Below are positions 1-8,171 of a stretch of 64,000 nt of DNA, in pieces (positions within the stretch are counted from its first letter, which is position 1; each line of letters begins with the position of its first letter). The translations under genes and the position numbers were made by a program. Source of the stretch: Acidobacteriota bacterium (GTDB lineage Bacteria > Acidobacteriota > Blastocatellia > Pyrinomonadales > Pyrinomonadaceae). The notes beneath the pieces were generated by a model, which saw only the letters and a list, made by a program, of their open reading frames with translations, had not been told where the DNA came from and did no database searches. Location: the NCBI GenBank assembly GCA_016703965.1, contig JADJBB010000025.1, positions 1,069,501 to 1,133,500 of the forward strand, in the 5' to 3' direction.

Positions 1-800
1 ACCGCGATCCCCGATTTCGCGTCAGCTTCGCGTACCCCTTTTTCCAGTTCCTGCTCGACCATGTACTGCAAGGCATAGTCGATCGTCAAATAGACATCGC
101 CCGGAGCTTCGCGCTCAGCAACTTCCTCGTCATAAACACGCCCAAGGCGGTCACGTTCCTGGAGACTTCTGATCAGTTTACCGTGTAGGATGTCGTCCTG
201 AGATTGCTCGATCCCTGCAACGCCATCGTCCTGATCATTACTAAAACCAACAACATGGGCCGCGATCGACTGTAGCGGATACGAGCGTTTCTGCTCATCT
301 CTCCAGTGCAGTCCAGCAAATTTGGGGAGATCAGCTTTTCTGATGTCGGCGGAATCGAAAGATTTGTTTAATTTCTGTGAAACTTCCTCATCAAGTTTCT
401 TGGCGATCGGAACATATCGTTTTTTAGACTCTTTCGCCTGCTGAAGCTGGGCCGCAAGTTGTCCTGCGTCCAATTTTAGGACTTTAGCAATAGATTCCGC
501 TGCAGCACTTGTATCAGCCATCTCCGTTGGATCGGCGTAAAGGGTCTTCACTCGAAGGCTCATAGCTAATGCGCGGCTGTTTCGGTCGTAGATAGTACCG
601 CGAAGCATTTGAGTTTGGCTTACGTTTTGCCTCATGTCCTGAGCTTTCTCCCGCAGCCATGAATGCTGGGTGACCTGCAAGTGAACAAGCCTTACGCTGA
701 TGCCGCCTATCCACAAGACAAAAAAGGCCACGACGAGCATGAATCTCGTGTAGGCCACCTGCTTCATATTTCTTTTTTTCGGACGCCGTGTAATGTTCAT
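1..800 (-). CDS. ftsI: Peptidoglycan transpeptidase FtsI/PBP, N-terminal part (runs off window)
   Basis: Minus-strand reading frame beginning at an ATG at 800 and still open at base 1, so only about 266 N-terminal residues are visible. A short basic N-terminus is followed by one membrane segment (about residues 17-35), then the class B penicillin-binding protein dimerisation region with an RGTIYDRNSRALA motif. The transpeptidase domain with its catalytic SxxK lies outside the window. Proteins of this type cross-link septal peptidoglycan in the periplasm. It lies 55 bp downstream of the ftsL-like gene and after rsmH, the usual order in division and cell-wall clusters. A TTG at 809 is an alternative start. 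FtsI rather than another class B PBP is inferred from position. Confidence 0.9.
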   Translation of the reverse strand, partial: MNITRRPKKRNMKQVAYTRFMLVVAFFVLWIGGISVRLVHLQVTQHSWLREKAQDMRQNVSQTQMLRGTIYDRNSRALAMSLRVKTLYADPTEMADTSAAAESIAKVLKLDAGQLAAQLQQAKESKKRYVPIAKKLDEEVSQKLNKSFDSADIRKADLPKFAGLHWRDEQKRSYPLQSIAAHVVGFSNDQDDGVAGIEQSQDDILHGKLIRSLQERDRLGRVYDEEVAEREAPGDVYLTIDYALQYMVEQELEKGVREADAKSGIA

Positions 801-855
801 TTTCGTCAAAAACCTGGGAATCGTTTGCCGCTATTACTCAGTGGACGAAAGACAC

Positions 856-1338
856 CTATTCGGTGGAAACATTTCTCTTGGCTTCCTTCCCCGTTTTATC
901 GGACTTATTGAATGAGGTTGTAATGGGTTTTGCAGTAGCTGCTACAGACGCCGTTTTAACGATGAGTGGCTGATCATTCTTGGAGGGAGCCGGAACTGCT
1001 TTCGCCTGTACCGGCTCAGCAGTCTGGGAGAGAGCAGGATCCGCCATTGGATCAAATAACCCTGCCTTTTTTGCCGCTTTCTTGATCTCATTCGGCGACA
1101 TCGACACTTCTTTCGCCAACAGCAGGCGGCGTTTTTCGGCCTCAAGCTGATCTATCTGCTTTCGGAGCCGGGAGTTCTTCATCCCGTAATCCATCGAAGA
1201 AAAATGCTGCGTTGCTGCAAAGAAAAAGCCGCTCGCGAGCGTCAACGTACTGACCAATATGAGTCCATAGGTCGTAAATCTCTTGGTTGAACTTGTTCGT
1301 TTGGCTGAAAGTGGCTGTTTTTCGTTTCTCTTGATCAT
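856..1338 (-). CDS. ftsL: FtsL-like cell division protein
   Basis: A 160-residue protein with a basic cytoplasmic N-terminus, one membrane span (about residues 24-44, rich in Leu, Thr and Phe) and a short coiled-coil stretch (about residues 55-80, with LRKQIDQLEAEKRRLL). The tail is rich in Ala, Pro, Lys and Thr. This layout matches FtsL, a bitopic divisome protein that forms a complex with FtsB and FtsQ and helps activate FtsW-FtsI. FtsL sequences are very divergent, so the call rests mainly on topology and on its place between rsmH and ftsI. The gene starts 24 bp after the rsmH stop and has probably the same transcript. The Ala/Pro-rich extension after the coiled coil makes it longer than the roughly 120 residues of the E. 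coli protein. Confidence 0.75.
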   Translation of the reverse strand: MIKRNEKQPLSAKRTSSTKRFTTYGLILVSTLTLASGFFFAATQHFSSMDYGMKNSRLRKQIDQLEAEKRRLLLAKEVSMSPNEIKKAAKKAGLFDPMADPALSQTAEPVQAKAVPAPSKNDQPLIVKTASVAATAKPITTSFNKSDKTGKEAKRNVSTE

Positions 1339-1362
1339 TGGATCCTCCGGGGCACGGGCTTA

Positions 1363-2325
1363 CTAATTCTCTAACTTACGGCACGCTCGAAGTTTTGCAC
1401 TGCGTGAGCGCGAATTTCTTTCCATTTCAAACTCTGACGGCAAGATCGGCTTCCTCGTTAGGATCTCAACCTTTTTCGCCGCACCGCATATACATTGCGG
1501 GATTCTCGGTGGGCACTGGCATTTCCCCGCCAAGAGCTGAAACGCGTGTTTCACTATCCTGTCCTCAAGCGAGTGAAAGGTGATGATCGCGAGAACGCCG
1601 TTTGTTTTCAATACTTCGACGGAGTCGAAGATAAACTGTTTCAAAATATCAAGCTCGTGGTTTACAGCGATCCTCAGAGCTTGGAATGTTCGCGTTGCCG
1701 GGTGCGTCCGGTCTTTCGGGTTTGTCTTTACTGCCCTTCTGACAAGTTCAGCTAGCTCAAATGTCGTCGTTATCGGCGTGCCTGCGTCGCGTTTTTCAAT
1801 TATCCAGCGAGCGATCTTTCGCGACGCCCGTTCTTCGCCGAAGTTGTAAATAATGTTCGCCAATTCCTCGTGACTCAACCGATCGATCAATTCCGCCGCT
1901 GTCTCATCATCCGAGTCCTGATCCATCCGCATGTCGAGCGGGGCGTCGAAGCGAAAACTAAAACCACGACTGTCGCTATCAAGCTGTAGTGACGAAACTC
2001 CAAGGTCGGCGAGGATGCCGTCAGGCTCGCCGAGTTTGGAAGTATTTACCACGTTGGCGATTGACGCGAAATTTGACTGGACCGGCAAAAATCTCGTCCC
2101 GAATCGCGTTAACCTTTCAACTGCAAGACTTAACGCTTCCTTGTCCTGATCGATACCAATTACTCGCGAAGTTTCCGAGACACTAAGGATGCCTTCGCTG
2201 TGGCCCCCGAGCCCGAGCGTAGCGTCAACAAAAAGTCCACCTTCCTCCGCGTTGAGAATAGCGACACACTCATCGAGCAGGACTGACTGGTGAATGCTTT
2301 CCGTTTCAGCCTGAGACATATTCAA
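1363..2325 (-). CDS. rsmH: 16S rRNA (cytosine(1402)-N(4))-methyltransferase RsmH
   Basis: A 320-residue protein of the usual RsmH (MraW) length. It methylates N4 of C1402 in the decoding centre of 16S rRNA using S-adenosylmethionine. The N-terminus has HQSVLLDE followed by the SAM-binding motif FVDATLGLGGHSEGIL; further family motifs seen are GILADLGVSSLQLD, the DMRMDQ region, and FHSLEDRIVK near the C-terminus. It is the first gene of the visible division cluster. The leader between the promoter at about 2,500 and this start holds no mraZ, which commonly precedes rsmH. An alternative ATG lies two codons in (MSQAETES). Confidence 0.97.
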   Translation of the reverse strand: MNMSQAETESIHQSVLLDECVAILNAEEGGLFVDATLGLGGHSEGILSVSETSRVIGIDQDKEALSLAVERLTRFGTRFLPVQSNFASIANVVNTSKLGEPDGILADLGVSSLQLDSDSRGFSFRFDAPLDMRMDQDSDDETAAELIDRLSHEELANIIYNFGEERASRKIARWIIEKRDAGTPITTTFELAELVRRAVKTNPKDRTHPATRTFQALRIAVNHELDILKQFIFDSVEVLKTNGVLAIITFHSLEDRIVKHAFQLLAGKCQCPPRIPQCICGAAKKVEILTRKPILPSEFEMERNSRSRSAKLRACRKLEN

Positions 2326-2489
2326 AGATCTGAGGTCGACCTACTACTGACCGACGGTAGCGTCCGAAAATTTTTGCGTAGAAATCCCCTACACTGCGAC
2401 GATGTCCAGTGCTTAAGCCCTTAAACAAGTATTTTAGATTTTCCGTTTTGGCTCCGGGTTTTAAACCGGCTTTAAGCAAATACTCAAGC

Positions 2490-2519
2490 ATTTTATGCCT
2501 ATATTTCGGGCATTGTCAA
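2490..2519 (-). promoter_or_regulatory. Sigma-70-type promoter of the rsmH-ftsL-ftsI cluster
   Basis: On the minus strand a consensus -35 TTGACA (2514-2519) and a -10 TAAAAT (2490-2495) are separated by 18 bp. The next minus-strand gene is rsmH, whose start lies about 165 nt downstream, giving a rather long leader. Confidence 0.75.
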
Positions 2520-2646
2520 GAGAATATTTCTTAATCATTCTTAATCATCTATTTAAGCGGGTTTCTATTGATCGGAACGAAACTCGGTCCCTTTTGTATT
2601 TAAGCTTTTGGGTGGGATAGGATATTGGAGGCCTGAGAAAATTGTA

Positions 2647-3450
2647 ATGAGCCAACTAGCCATCCAACTCCTGATATTCGGGCTGCTCGCAGCGTGCGCA
2701 AATGTGTTTGGGGGGCTGATCCTATTTCCATCAAGCCTTCACGGATTTTATAAAAGGTTCCTGAAATATCTCCTTGCTCTTGGAGCCGGCTTCATGCTGG
2801 CGGTCACGTTCATCGAGATCGTGCCGGAAACAATAAATATTTGGCAAAAGAAGGGCGACGGCAGTCTCTACCTGCCGATGCTGCTGCTTTTAGCGGGGTA
2901 CATGCTCACGCAGTTTTTTGAACACACGATAGCCCCGCATTTCCATCTCGGCGGTGAGATGCATTGCGACGAGCATAATCACGAATTGATATCTCCAAAA
3001 ACCGCCTACACAGCCATCACGGGCCTATTGATCCACACCTTTTTTGACGGAGTCTCGATCGCTGCCGCCTCACAGATCGATCTGCAGGTTGGGCTGTTGG
3101 TCTTCATCGCGGTCTTTCTCCATAAATTTCCTGAAGGATTCACTATTGGTTCAATGGTGATGGCGGCCGGCAAAGGATTTAAGCAAGTCATGATCGCAAC
3201 GAGCCTCGTGGGATTGACCACGCTGAGCGGCGTTATGCTGTTCTTCCTGGTCGGATCCTACGCCGAAAACGCCGTCGCCTACGCTCTCCCACTCGCAGGA
3301 GGAGTAACTCTCTACGTAGCCGCCAGCGACCTCATCCCGGAAGTAAACCACCACGCCGGCAAAAACCCGCTGGTCTCGATCTCGGTCTTTGCCGGCGTCG
3401 CGATCTTTTTTGGGACGCAGTACCTTCTCCACAGCTTTGCTGGACACTAG
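2647..3450 (+). CDS. ZIP family divalent metal transporter
   Basis: Inner-membrane protein of about 267 residues with roughly eight hydrophobic segments. The ZIP metal-site motifs are visible in the central region: HTFFDGVSIAAA in one helix and HKFPEGFTIG in the next, with the paired His and Asp/Glu residues expected of zinc/iron/manganese transporters. Before them lies a His/Cys-rich loop (HFHLGGEMHCDEHNHE) that may bind metal. The reading frame is open back to a TTG at 2608, but the ATG at 2647 starts a normal membrane protein; a GGAGG lies about 15 bp upstream, which is distant. The gene stands alone, divergent from rsmH. Substrate cannot be read from the sequence. Confidence 0.92.
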   Translation: MSQLAIQLLIFGLLAACANVFGGLILFPSSLHGFYKRFLKYLLALGAGFMLAVTFIEIVPETINIWQKKGDGSLYLPMLLLLAGYMLTQFFEHTIAPHFHLGGEMHCDEHNHELISPKTAYTAITGLLIHTFFDGVSIAAASQIDLQVGLLVFIAVFLHKFPEGFTIGSMVMAAGKGFKQVMIATSLVGLTTLSGVMLFFLVGSYAENAVAYALPLAGGVTLYVAASDLIPEVNHHAGKNPLVSISVFAGVAIFFGTQYLLHSFAGH

Positions 3451-3517
3451 AATTCTCGATTTTTGTCTTTCAGAGGATCGGCCGTCTAAATTCATCAATT
3501 CGCTAACAAATACAAAG

Positions 3518-3537
3518 CGTCACCCATTTGGGTGACG
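3518..3537. repeat. 9-bp-arm inverted repeat between ZIP and LuxR-type genes
   Basis: CGTCACCCA and TGGGTGACG are separated by two bases in the 205-bp intergenic region. No T-run follows, so a terminator is unlikely. It may be an operator for the LuxR-type gene starting 117 bp downstream. Confidence 0.5.
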
Positions 3538-3654
3538 ACACAAATGGGGAAGTAGAGGAATATAGAGATTCCAAAGTTTCTCCCACACTCATTTTCGCAT
3601 TAGTATATATTGCTCAGAAGCTCGAAATCGATTTGAGAGTTTCGTGGTGGCTGT

Positions 3655-4815
3655 ATGCCCAAAATATCCGAACAGAGTATCTTCAAGATAGTCGGCTTAA
3701 TGTATGACATAACTCAACATACCGCTCCAGGGTCGTGGATCGATGTTTATAACGAAATGGCAGACCTTTTCGGTTCAGGACCTGGCGGATTCGCGGCGTT
3801 CGATCAGAGAAATAATTCATTCTCGGTCTTGGAAGGCACGATAGAGCAGACATTCCTTGACGAGTATTCAAACTACTACCAGCACCAGAGTCCGCTTCGT
3901 CCGGGCATCGTTGCCCTTCGGCCGGGAGAACGGTTTAATCGGCAAGAAATTATCGACGATAAGACCTTTCGCAAACTTCAGATCTATCAGGATTTCTATC
4001 GCCGTCAGGGTGTTTTTCATTTGGAATCGCGGGTTTTCCTTCATCATGCTGAATCATACGCCGGCGTATCATTTTCCCGGCCAGACCGCAGATCCAATTT
4101 CTCGCAGAGCGAATTGCTTGCGATGACGTATCTGATGCCGCACCTCGCCCGATCATTTAAGTTGTACTTTAATCTGCTGGAGGTTCACCGTCACAACCAG
4201 GTAATTTCGGATGCTTTCGACCGGATACCGCAAGGCGTTCTGGTTGTAGACAGTCATCGGAAACCAGTATTTGTTAACGCTCGAGCCTCAGAAATGCTGA
4301 TGAAAGGAGATGGACTCAAGCTCGACGGTAAAGGAGTCCTCGAGGCATCGACAAATGACCGAACCTTTCATAGGCTGATCGCCCAGATATTCGACCGTCA
4401 AACTCATGAGTTTGATCGTTTCGGGGGTGTTGTTACGGTTGAGCGTCCGGGCGGATCGCGGGCACTCGAATTAATGATCTCGCCTTTCACCAACGAAGGT
4501 TTCCGCACTATCGGCTCAGATCGCCTCGCGATCATCTTTGTAACCGATCCCGAAGCAAAAACGGTCGATGTCGCAGAACTGCTGATAGAGATTTACGGCC
4601 TGACTCCCGCCGAGGCAAAACTAGCGCATAAGCTCGCCGAAGGAATGTCTTTTGCGGAAGCGTGTGAGGAGATGTCCATCAGCAGCAACACGGGTCGAAC
4701 CCACCTGAAACGGGTATTCTCAAAAACCAACACTAATCGCCAATCGGCCCTCATAAAGCTTATCCTAACCGGACCGGCAAATATTCGCCGAAGTATCGAG
4801 AAAGTCTCTGGCTAA
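3655..4815 (+). CDS. LuxR-type HTH transcriptional regulator with N-terminal sensory regions
   Basis: A 386-residue protein. Residues 1-170 are GAF-like in pattern, residues about 185-300 look like a PAS-type segment (IPQGVLVVDSHRKPVFVNARA), and residues about 310-370 form a LuxR-class helix-turn-helix: YGLTPAEAKLAHKLAEG, then EACEEMSISSNTGRTHLKRVFSKTNTNRQSALIKL. It has no receiver domain, signal peptide or membrane segment, so it is likely a cytoplasmic one-component regulator. The ligand is unknown. It is monocistronic; a TATATT element lies about 50 bp upstream and the inverted repeat at 3518-3537 is a candidate operator. Similar regulators occur in many environmental Proteobacteria and Acidobacteriota. 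Confidence 0.88.
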   Translation: MPKISEQSIFKIVGLMYDITQHTAPGSWIDVYNEMADLFGSGPGGFAAFDQRNNSFSVLEGTIEQTFLDEYSNYYQHQSPLRPGIVALRPGERFNRQEIIDDKTFRKLQIYQDFYRRQGVFHLESRVFLHHAESYAGVSFSRPDRRSNFSQSELLAMTYLMPHLARSFKLYFNLLEVHRHNQVISDAFDRIPQGVLVVDSHRKPVFVNARASEMLMKGDGLKLDGKGVLEASTNDRTFHRLIAQIFDRQTHEFDRFGGVVTVERPGGSRALELMISPFTNEGFRTIGSDRLAIIFVTDPEAKTVDVAELLIEIYGLTPAEAKLAHKLAEGMSFAEACEEMSISSNTGRTHLKRVFSKTNTNRQSALIKLILTGPANIRRSIEKVSG

Positions 4816-5008
4816 GCCGTTGGCGGTATGCCATATTCCACGGAACTAATGCTATTTTGGAACGATCAGCAGCAAACCAAGGTCATCCTCTACTTAGGCC
4901 CTTTTTCACGTTGGTGTTTCTGTACCCATTAAGTCCGGCTTTTCTGGTACATTTTTGAAACTAAACGACAATTTGGGGCGTATATTCAAACGGAGGCACT
5001 TTGGTGAT

Positions 5009-5218
5009 ATGCGAGAACCTTTGTTAGCAGGCATTCTTAGTTTACTGATTCCCGGACTCGGCCAGATTTATAACGGAAGAATTATTATTGGAATAATTTG
5101 GCTAGTACTGACCGGTTTTTCGTGGATCGGTTCGGCGGGTTTATTTGGATGGGTTATCCACTTATTTGCCGCTTGGTGTGCCTACAGTTACGCAAAGGAT
5201 TTTCCCGTAAGAAGCTAA
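5009..5218 (+). CDS. Small TM2-like membrane protein
   Basis: A 69-residue hydrophobic protein with two predicted membrane segments and the motif GILSLLIPGLGQIYNGR near the N-terminus, which is the signature of TM2-domain and related small membrane proteins. The frame is open to a TTG at 4955, but the ATG at 5009 follows a GGAGG about 12 bp upstream and begins right before the first membrane segment. Function is unknown. A strong terminator follows immediately, so it is probably its own transcription unit. Confidence 0.75.
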   Translation: MREPLLAGILSLLIPGLGQIYNGRIIIGIIWLVLTGFSWIGSAGLFGWVIHLFAAWCAYSYAKDFPVRS

Positions 5219-5244
5219 AGTTTCTTCATACGATCCTCCTCTTC

Positions 5245-5276
5245 GCCCGGTGTTTGCCGACACCGGGCTTTTTCTT
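5245..5276 (+). terminator. Intrinsic terminator after the TM2-like gene
   Basis: A perfect 9-bp stem GCCCGGTGT/ACACCGGGC with a six-base loop is followed by a run of Ts. It separates the small membrane gene from psd. Confidence 0.9.
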
Positions 5277-5327
5277 TTCTGATTTCGGTAATCCGGTCGA
5301 ATTGTGTAGTATTGAGCATTGCTTTTT

Positions 5328-5939
5328 ATGGTTAAAGAGGGCATTCCTTTTATTGCGATCCCCGTCGTTCTGGCGGTGATCTTTGGCGCGTTGTCGTTTT
5401 GGCCGGTAGCTGTAGCCTTCATTCTCCTCGCTTTGTTCATGCTGTATTTCTTTCGGGATCCAAAACGTGAGATCCCGGCCGGTGACGGTTTAATAATATC
5501 GTCAGCGGATGGCCGCGTGACCCGGATCGAATCCAACGAAGACACTAAACTCGTCAGTGTATTTCTTTCGCCTCTCGACGTGCATATCAACCGCTCTCCA
5601 ATTACCGGAAAGGTCAAAGAGATCAATTACGTAGCCGGCAAGAAAATGCCCGCAACCCGAGACGAGGCGAGTCTTGTGAATGAGCGTAACTCGCTCGTCA
5701 TCGAGGGCGAAAATGTTACCGTTACTTGCACTCAAATTGCGGGAATTCTTGCCCGCCGAATTGTCTGTTGGCCAAAAGCAGGTGATAATCTTGAACGAGG
5801 TCAGAAATTCGGCCTGATCAAGTTCGGTTCGCGAACTGACATCCTTATGCCTGCGTCTGTCGAGATAGCTGTAACCGTCGGCGACAGGGTGCGAGGCGGC
5901 GAGACGATCATCGCCCGTGTCGGCAGCGAGAAAAACTAA
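5328..5939 (+). CDS. psd: Phosphatidylserine decarboxylase (short, PSD-A type proenzyme)
   Basis: Converts phosphatidylserine to phosphatidylethanolamine at the inner membrane. The 203-residue length is that of the short class of proenzymes. Two N-terminal membrane segments (about residues 8-42) precede FFRDPKRE, then LSPLDVHINRSP with the conserved His86, and a C-terminal KFGSRTD where Ser168 would become the pyruvoyl group by self-cleavage between Gly and Ser. The ATG at 5328 is chosen over a TTG at 5319. The gene is followed after 3 bp by pssA, so the two consecutive steps of phosphatidylethanolamine synthesis are co-transcribed. Confidence 0.94.
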   Translation: MVKEGIPFIAIPVVLAVIFGALSFWPVAVAFILLALFMLYFFRDPKREIPAGDGLIISSADGRVTRIESNEDTKLVSVFLSPLDVHINRSPITGKVKEINYVAGKKMPATRDEASLVNERNSLVIEGENVTVTCTQIAGILARRIVCWPKAGDNLERGQKFGLIKFGSRTDILMPASVEIAVTVGDRVRGGETIIARVGSEKN

Positions 5940-5942
5940 CCT

Positions 5943-6806
5943 GTGGAAGAAAAAGAAGATTCACGGCCGCCTCACCGCGGCATCAAAAAAGGCCTCTACG
6001 TTATCCCGACCCTTTTCACGGCAGCCAATGTCGCAATGGGTTATATGGCCGTTTTATGGTCGATCCGCGGGTATCAAGCCGCGACCATAAGCCCCGAGCT
6101 TGCAGCAAGCTACTTCAACAGTGCGGGCCTTGCTATTGGCCTGGCTATCCTTTTTGACACTGTCGACGGACGTGTGGCACGGGCTACAAGAACGGCGACT
6201 GAGATCGGGGTTCAGTTTGATTCACTTGCCGACGTATTAACGTTTGGTATCGCTCCTACTGCTCTTATATACGCGTGGGCGATCGCTCCTTCCTTCCCAG
6301 AGCAAACATTCGGATACAATCTCGGAGTATTTTTACTATTCGCGTACCTTATGTGCGGAGCGTTCCGACTGGCTCGCTTTAATCTGCAGGCTACGCGGCC
6401 ACACGTACTTATCGAAGGTGCGGTTAAGGTCGACAAGAAGGCATTCGTCGGCCTTCCGATCCCACCGGCCGGTGGGCTGCTTGCAGCTCTCGTACATTTT
6501 TCGCCGACTCCGTTCAACTCATTCGGCGAGCCCGCTTCTGCCTATTACGCTTACTCTCTGATGGGTCTTGTAGCCGTACTCTCGATCTTGATGGTCGGGA
6601 CGATCCGTTACACGAGCATGAAAACCGCAGGCTCGGGCCGACAAGGGTTTTATCTTGTACTTGCGATCGCTGCTATGGCGATGTTCATCTTTTTCTATTC
6701 AAAATACGCTTTGCTCGCTATCGCCGGAGTTTATGTTGTCCACGGCGTTATTTGGTGGATCTTCAGGTTGATCGGCAGGCTCTTTCGAACGGAAGCCGCA
6801 GCCTAG
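5943..6806 (+). CDS. pssA: CDP-diacylglycerol--serine O-phosphatidyltransferase
   Basis: A 287-residue integral membrane enzyme that makes phosphatidylserine from CDP-diacylglycerol and serine, the substrate of the adjacent psd product. The CDP-alcohol phosphatidyltransferase motif D-x2-DG-x2-AR-x8-G-x3-D-x3-D is complete: DTVDGRVAR, then G, QFD and SLAD in the right spacing, at about residues 65-90. Several further membrane segments follow. The start is GTG at 5943, 3 bp after the psd stop. Its TAG stop overlaps the stop codon of the convergent ligase-like gene within a shared CTAG. Confidence 0.95.
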   Translation: MEEKEDSRPPHRGIKKGLYVIPTLFTAANVAMGYMAVLWSIRGYQAATISPELAASYFNSAGLAIGLAILFDTVDGRVARATRTATEIGVQFDSLADVLTFGIAPTALIYAWAIAPSFPEQTFGYNLGVFLLFAYLMCGAFRLARFNLQATRPHVLIEGAVKVDKKAFVGLPIPPAGGLLAALVHFSPTPFNSFGEPASAYYAYSLMGLVAVLSILMVGTIRYTSMKTAGSGRQGFYLVLAIAAMAMFIFFYSKYALLAIAGVYVVHGVIWWIFRLIGRLFRTEAAA

Positions 6807-8167
6807 TCTCGTAACTTCTGCTGAATGGGCGTCACGCTTGCAGAGCGGCGGCGTTTTGATTTTGGAGTGTCGTATTCGTCCACATCGTCGTCATAATCGC
6901 GTCCGCTAGCCACCAGAATACTCATCAGCGTTAAAAACATCACGGATACCGCGGTAATGTGGAGCACGAAGTCAAAGAGGCTGTGAACGAGGATCGCGAA
7001 GCATCCGGCAAAAGCGCCAACCGCAGTTCCACGCCGAAATTGATTCGAAACGGCCGCGTTCCTTATGCCTTCGCGGAAAAACCAAAACAGAAATAGCCCT
7101 CCGATCACAGCCCCGACCAGTCCGGCATCAGCCACGATCTGGAGGTAGTCGTTGTGGGACTGCTCCACCCTCTCATATCCGCCTGAAGGGTCGTACGCCG
7201 TGTATGCCTGCGGAAACGCCCCCAAACCGGCTCCAAAGGGCAAGTTCGACGCGATAACCTTCAGTGTGACGCTCCAGATTTGGGAACGGCTGGATGTAAC
7301 ATCATCCGAGGCGGCCGTCTCCGAGAATCTGGTTAAGGATGTGTCTCCCCCAACAAAGACCGCTCCGGCAACCGCAGCGAAAATGAGTGCAAGTGAAAGT
7401 GCTGCTTTTAGAACGAGGTTCTTTGTGCCCTGAGCCTTGCTCGTCAGGATGATCAAAAGAATGATCTCAGCGATCAGAGCCACTAGGCCGCCGCGTGAAC
7501 CGCTGAGCAAAAGAGCCGCTCCCATCAAAGCTATCGCTACAATGTACAAGAGCCGTTTGTCGCTCCTCAATGAGCCGGCAAATATTAGCCCTAGTGGAAG
7601 TGCTATCGTCATTTCAATGATCGCCGCAAAATCATGCCGGTTAACGAACGAACCGAACGGTACGCCAGCCGCTGGCTGATAGATCCCGAAGATCTTATCC
7701 GGACTCAGCACGGACTGGAGAATCGCAAAGAATGCGTATCCGAAACCAAAGATAGTCAGAACAGAAACGAACCGCCGTACCCTTGCAGCGGAATCAAGAA
7801 CGGACAACGCTACTAAAAAGAACGTGGAGAGAGCGAAAATATGAAGAGCTACAACCCGCGTTGCAAACGGCTCGATCGAAAGCGTACGAGAGGTTCCAGA
7901 AACGGCCGCAGGAGCCGTCAAGCTACCGAATGGAACAACCTGTATGAGCGCATAAACGCCCAGCAGAATCAATGGGATCTGCAGCCTGGTGCGGCTGACC
8001 TTCATTACTCCGCTAAACACTGCATCAGCTATCAAAATGAGCGCAAGAGCTGCGGTGACCAGATAAAACAATGCGATCACCGGTTGATGAACCGTGCCGT
8101 AGGCAAGCGTCGTCAAAATACCAACCGCACAGATCAGAAAATAAGCGATTTTGTTCAGACGCGACAT
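6803..8167 (-). CDS. O-antigen ligase/polymerase family membrane protein
   Basis: A 454-residue protein with about ten to twelve hydrophobic segments and a large periplasmic loop carrying the Wzy_C/O-antigen ligase-type signature: SRGGLVALIAE, then SQSHNDYLQIVADAGLVG, with the His that family members need for glycan transfer. Such proteins join or polymerise lipid-linked glycans at the periplasmic face. It lies 4 bp downstream of the TPR gene and behind a sugar aminotransferase, so a role in surface polysaccharide or glycoprotein export is inferred. A basic cytoplasmic tail (KSKRRRSAS) ends the protein. Whether it is a ligase or a polymerase cannot be told. Confidence 0.85.
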   Translation of the reverse strand: MSRLNKIAYFLICAVGILTTLAYGTVHQPVIALFYLVTAALALILIADAVFSGVMKVSRTRLQIPLILLGVYALIQVVPFGSLTAPAAVSGTSRTLSIEPFATRVVALHIFALSTFFLVALSVLDSAARVRRFVSVLTIFGFGYAFFAILQSVLSPDKIFGIYQPAAGVPFGSFVNRHDFAAIIEMTIALPLGLIFAGSLRSDKRLLYIVAIALMGAALLLSGSRGGLVALIAEIILLIILTSKAQGTKNLVLKAALSLALIFAAVAGAVFVGGDTSLTRFSETAASDDVTSSRSQIWSVTLKVIASNLPFGAGLGAFPQAYTAYDPSGGYERVEQSHNDYLQIVADAGLVGAVIGGLFLFWFFREGIRNAAVSNQFRRGTAVGAFAGCFAILVHSLFDFVLHITAVSVMFLTLMSILVASGRDYDDDVDEYDTPKSKRRRSASVTPIQQKLRD

Positions 8168-8171
8168 TATA

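Noticed and set aside
856..1145. Overlapping minus-strand ORF at 942-1145 inside the ftsL-like gene
   Set aside because: An Arg-rich shadow frame of the ftsL-like coding sequence.
2306..2491. 61-residue minus-strand ORF upstream of rsmH
   Set aside because: Its start codon overlaps the -10 box of the promoter and its translation shows no MraZ or other features; it is leader sequence.
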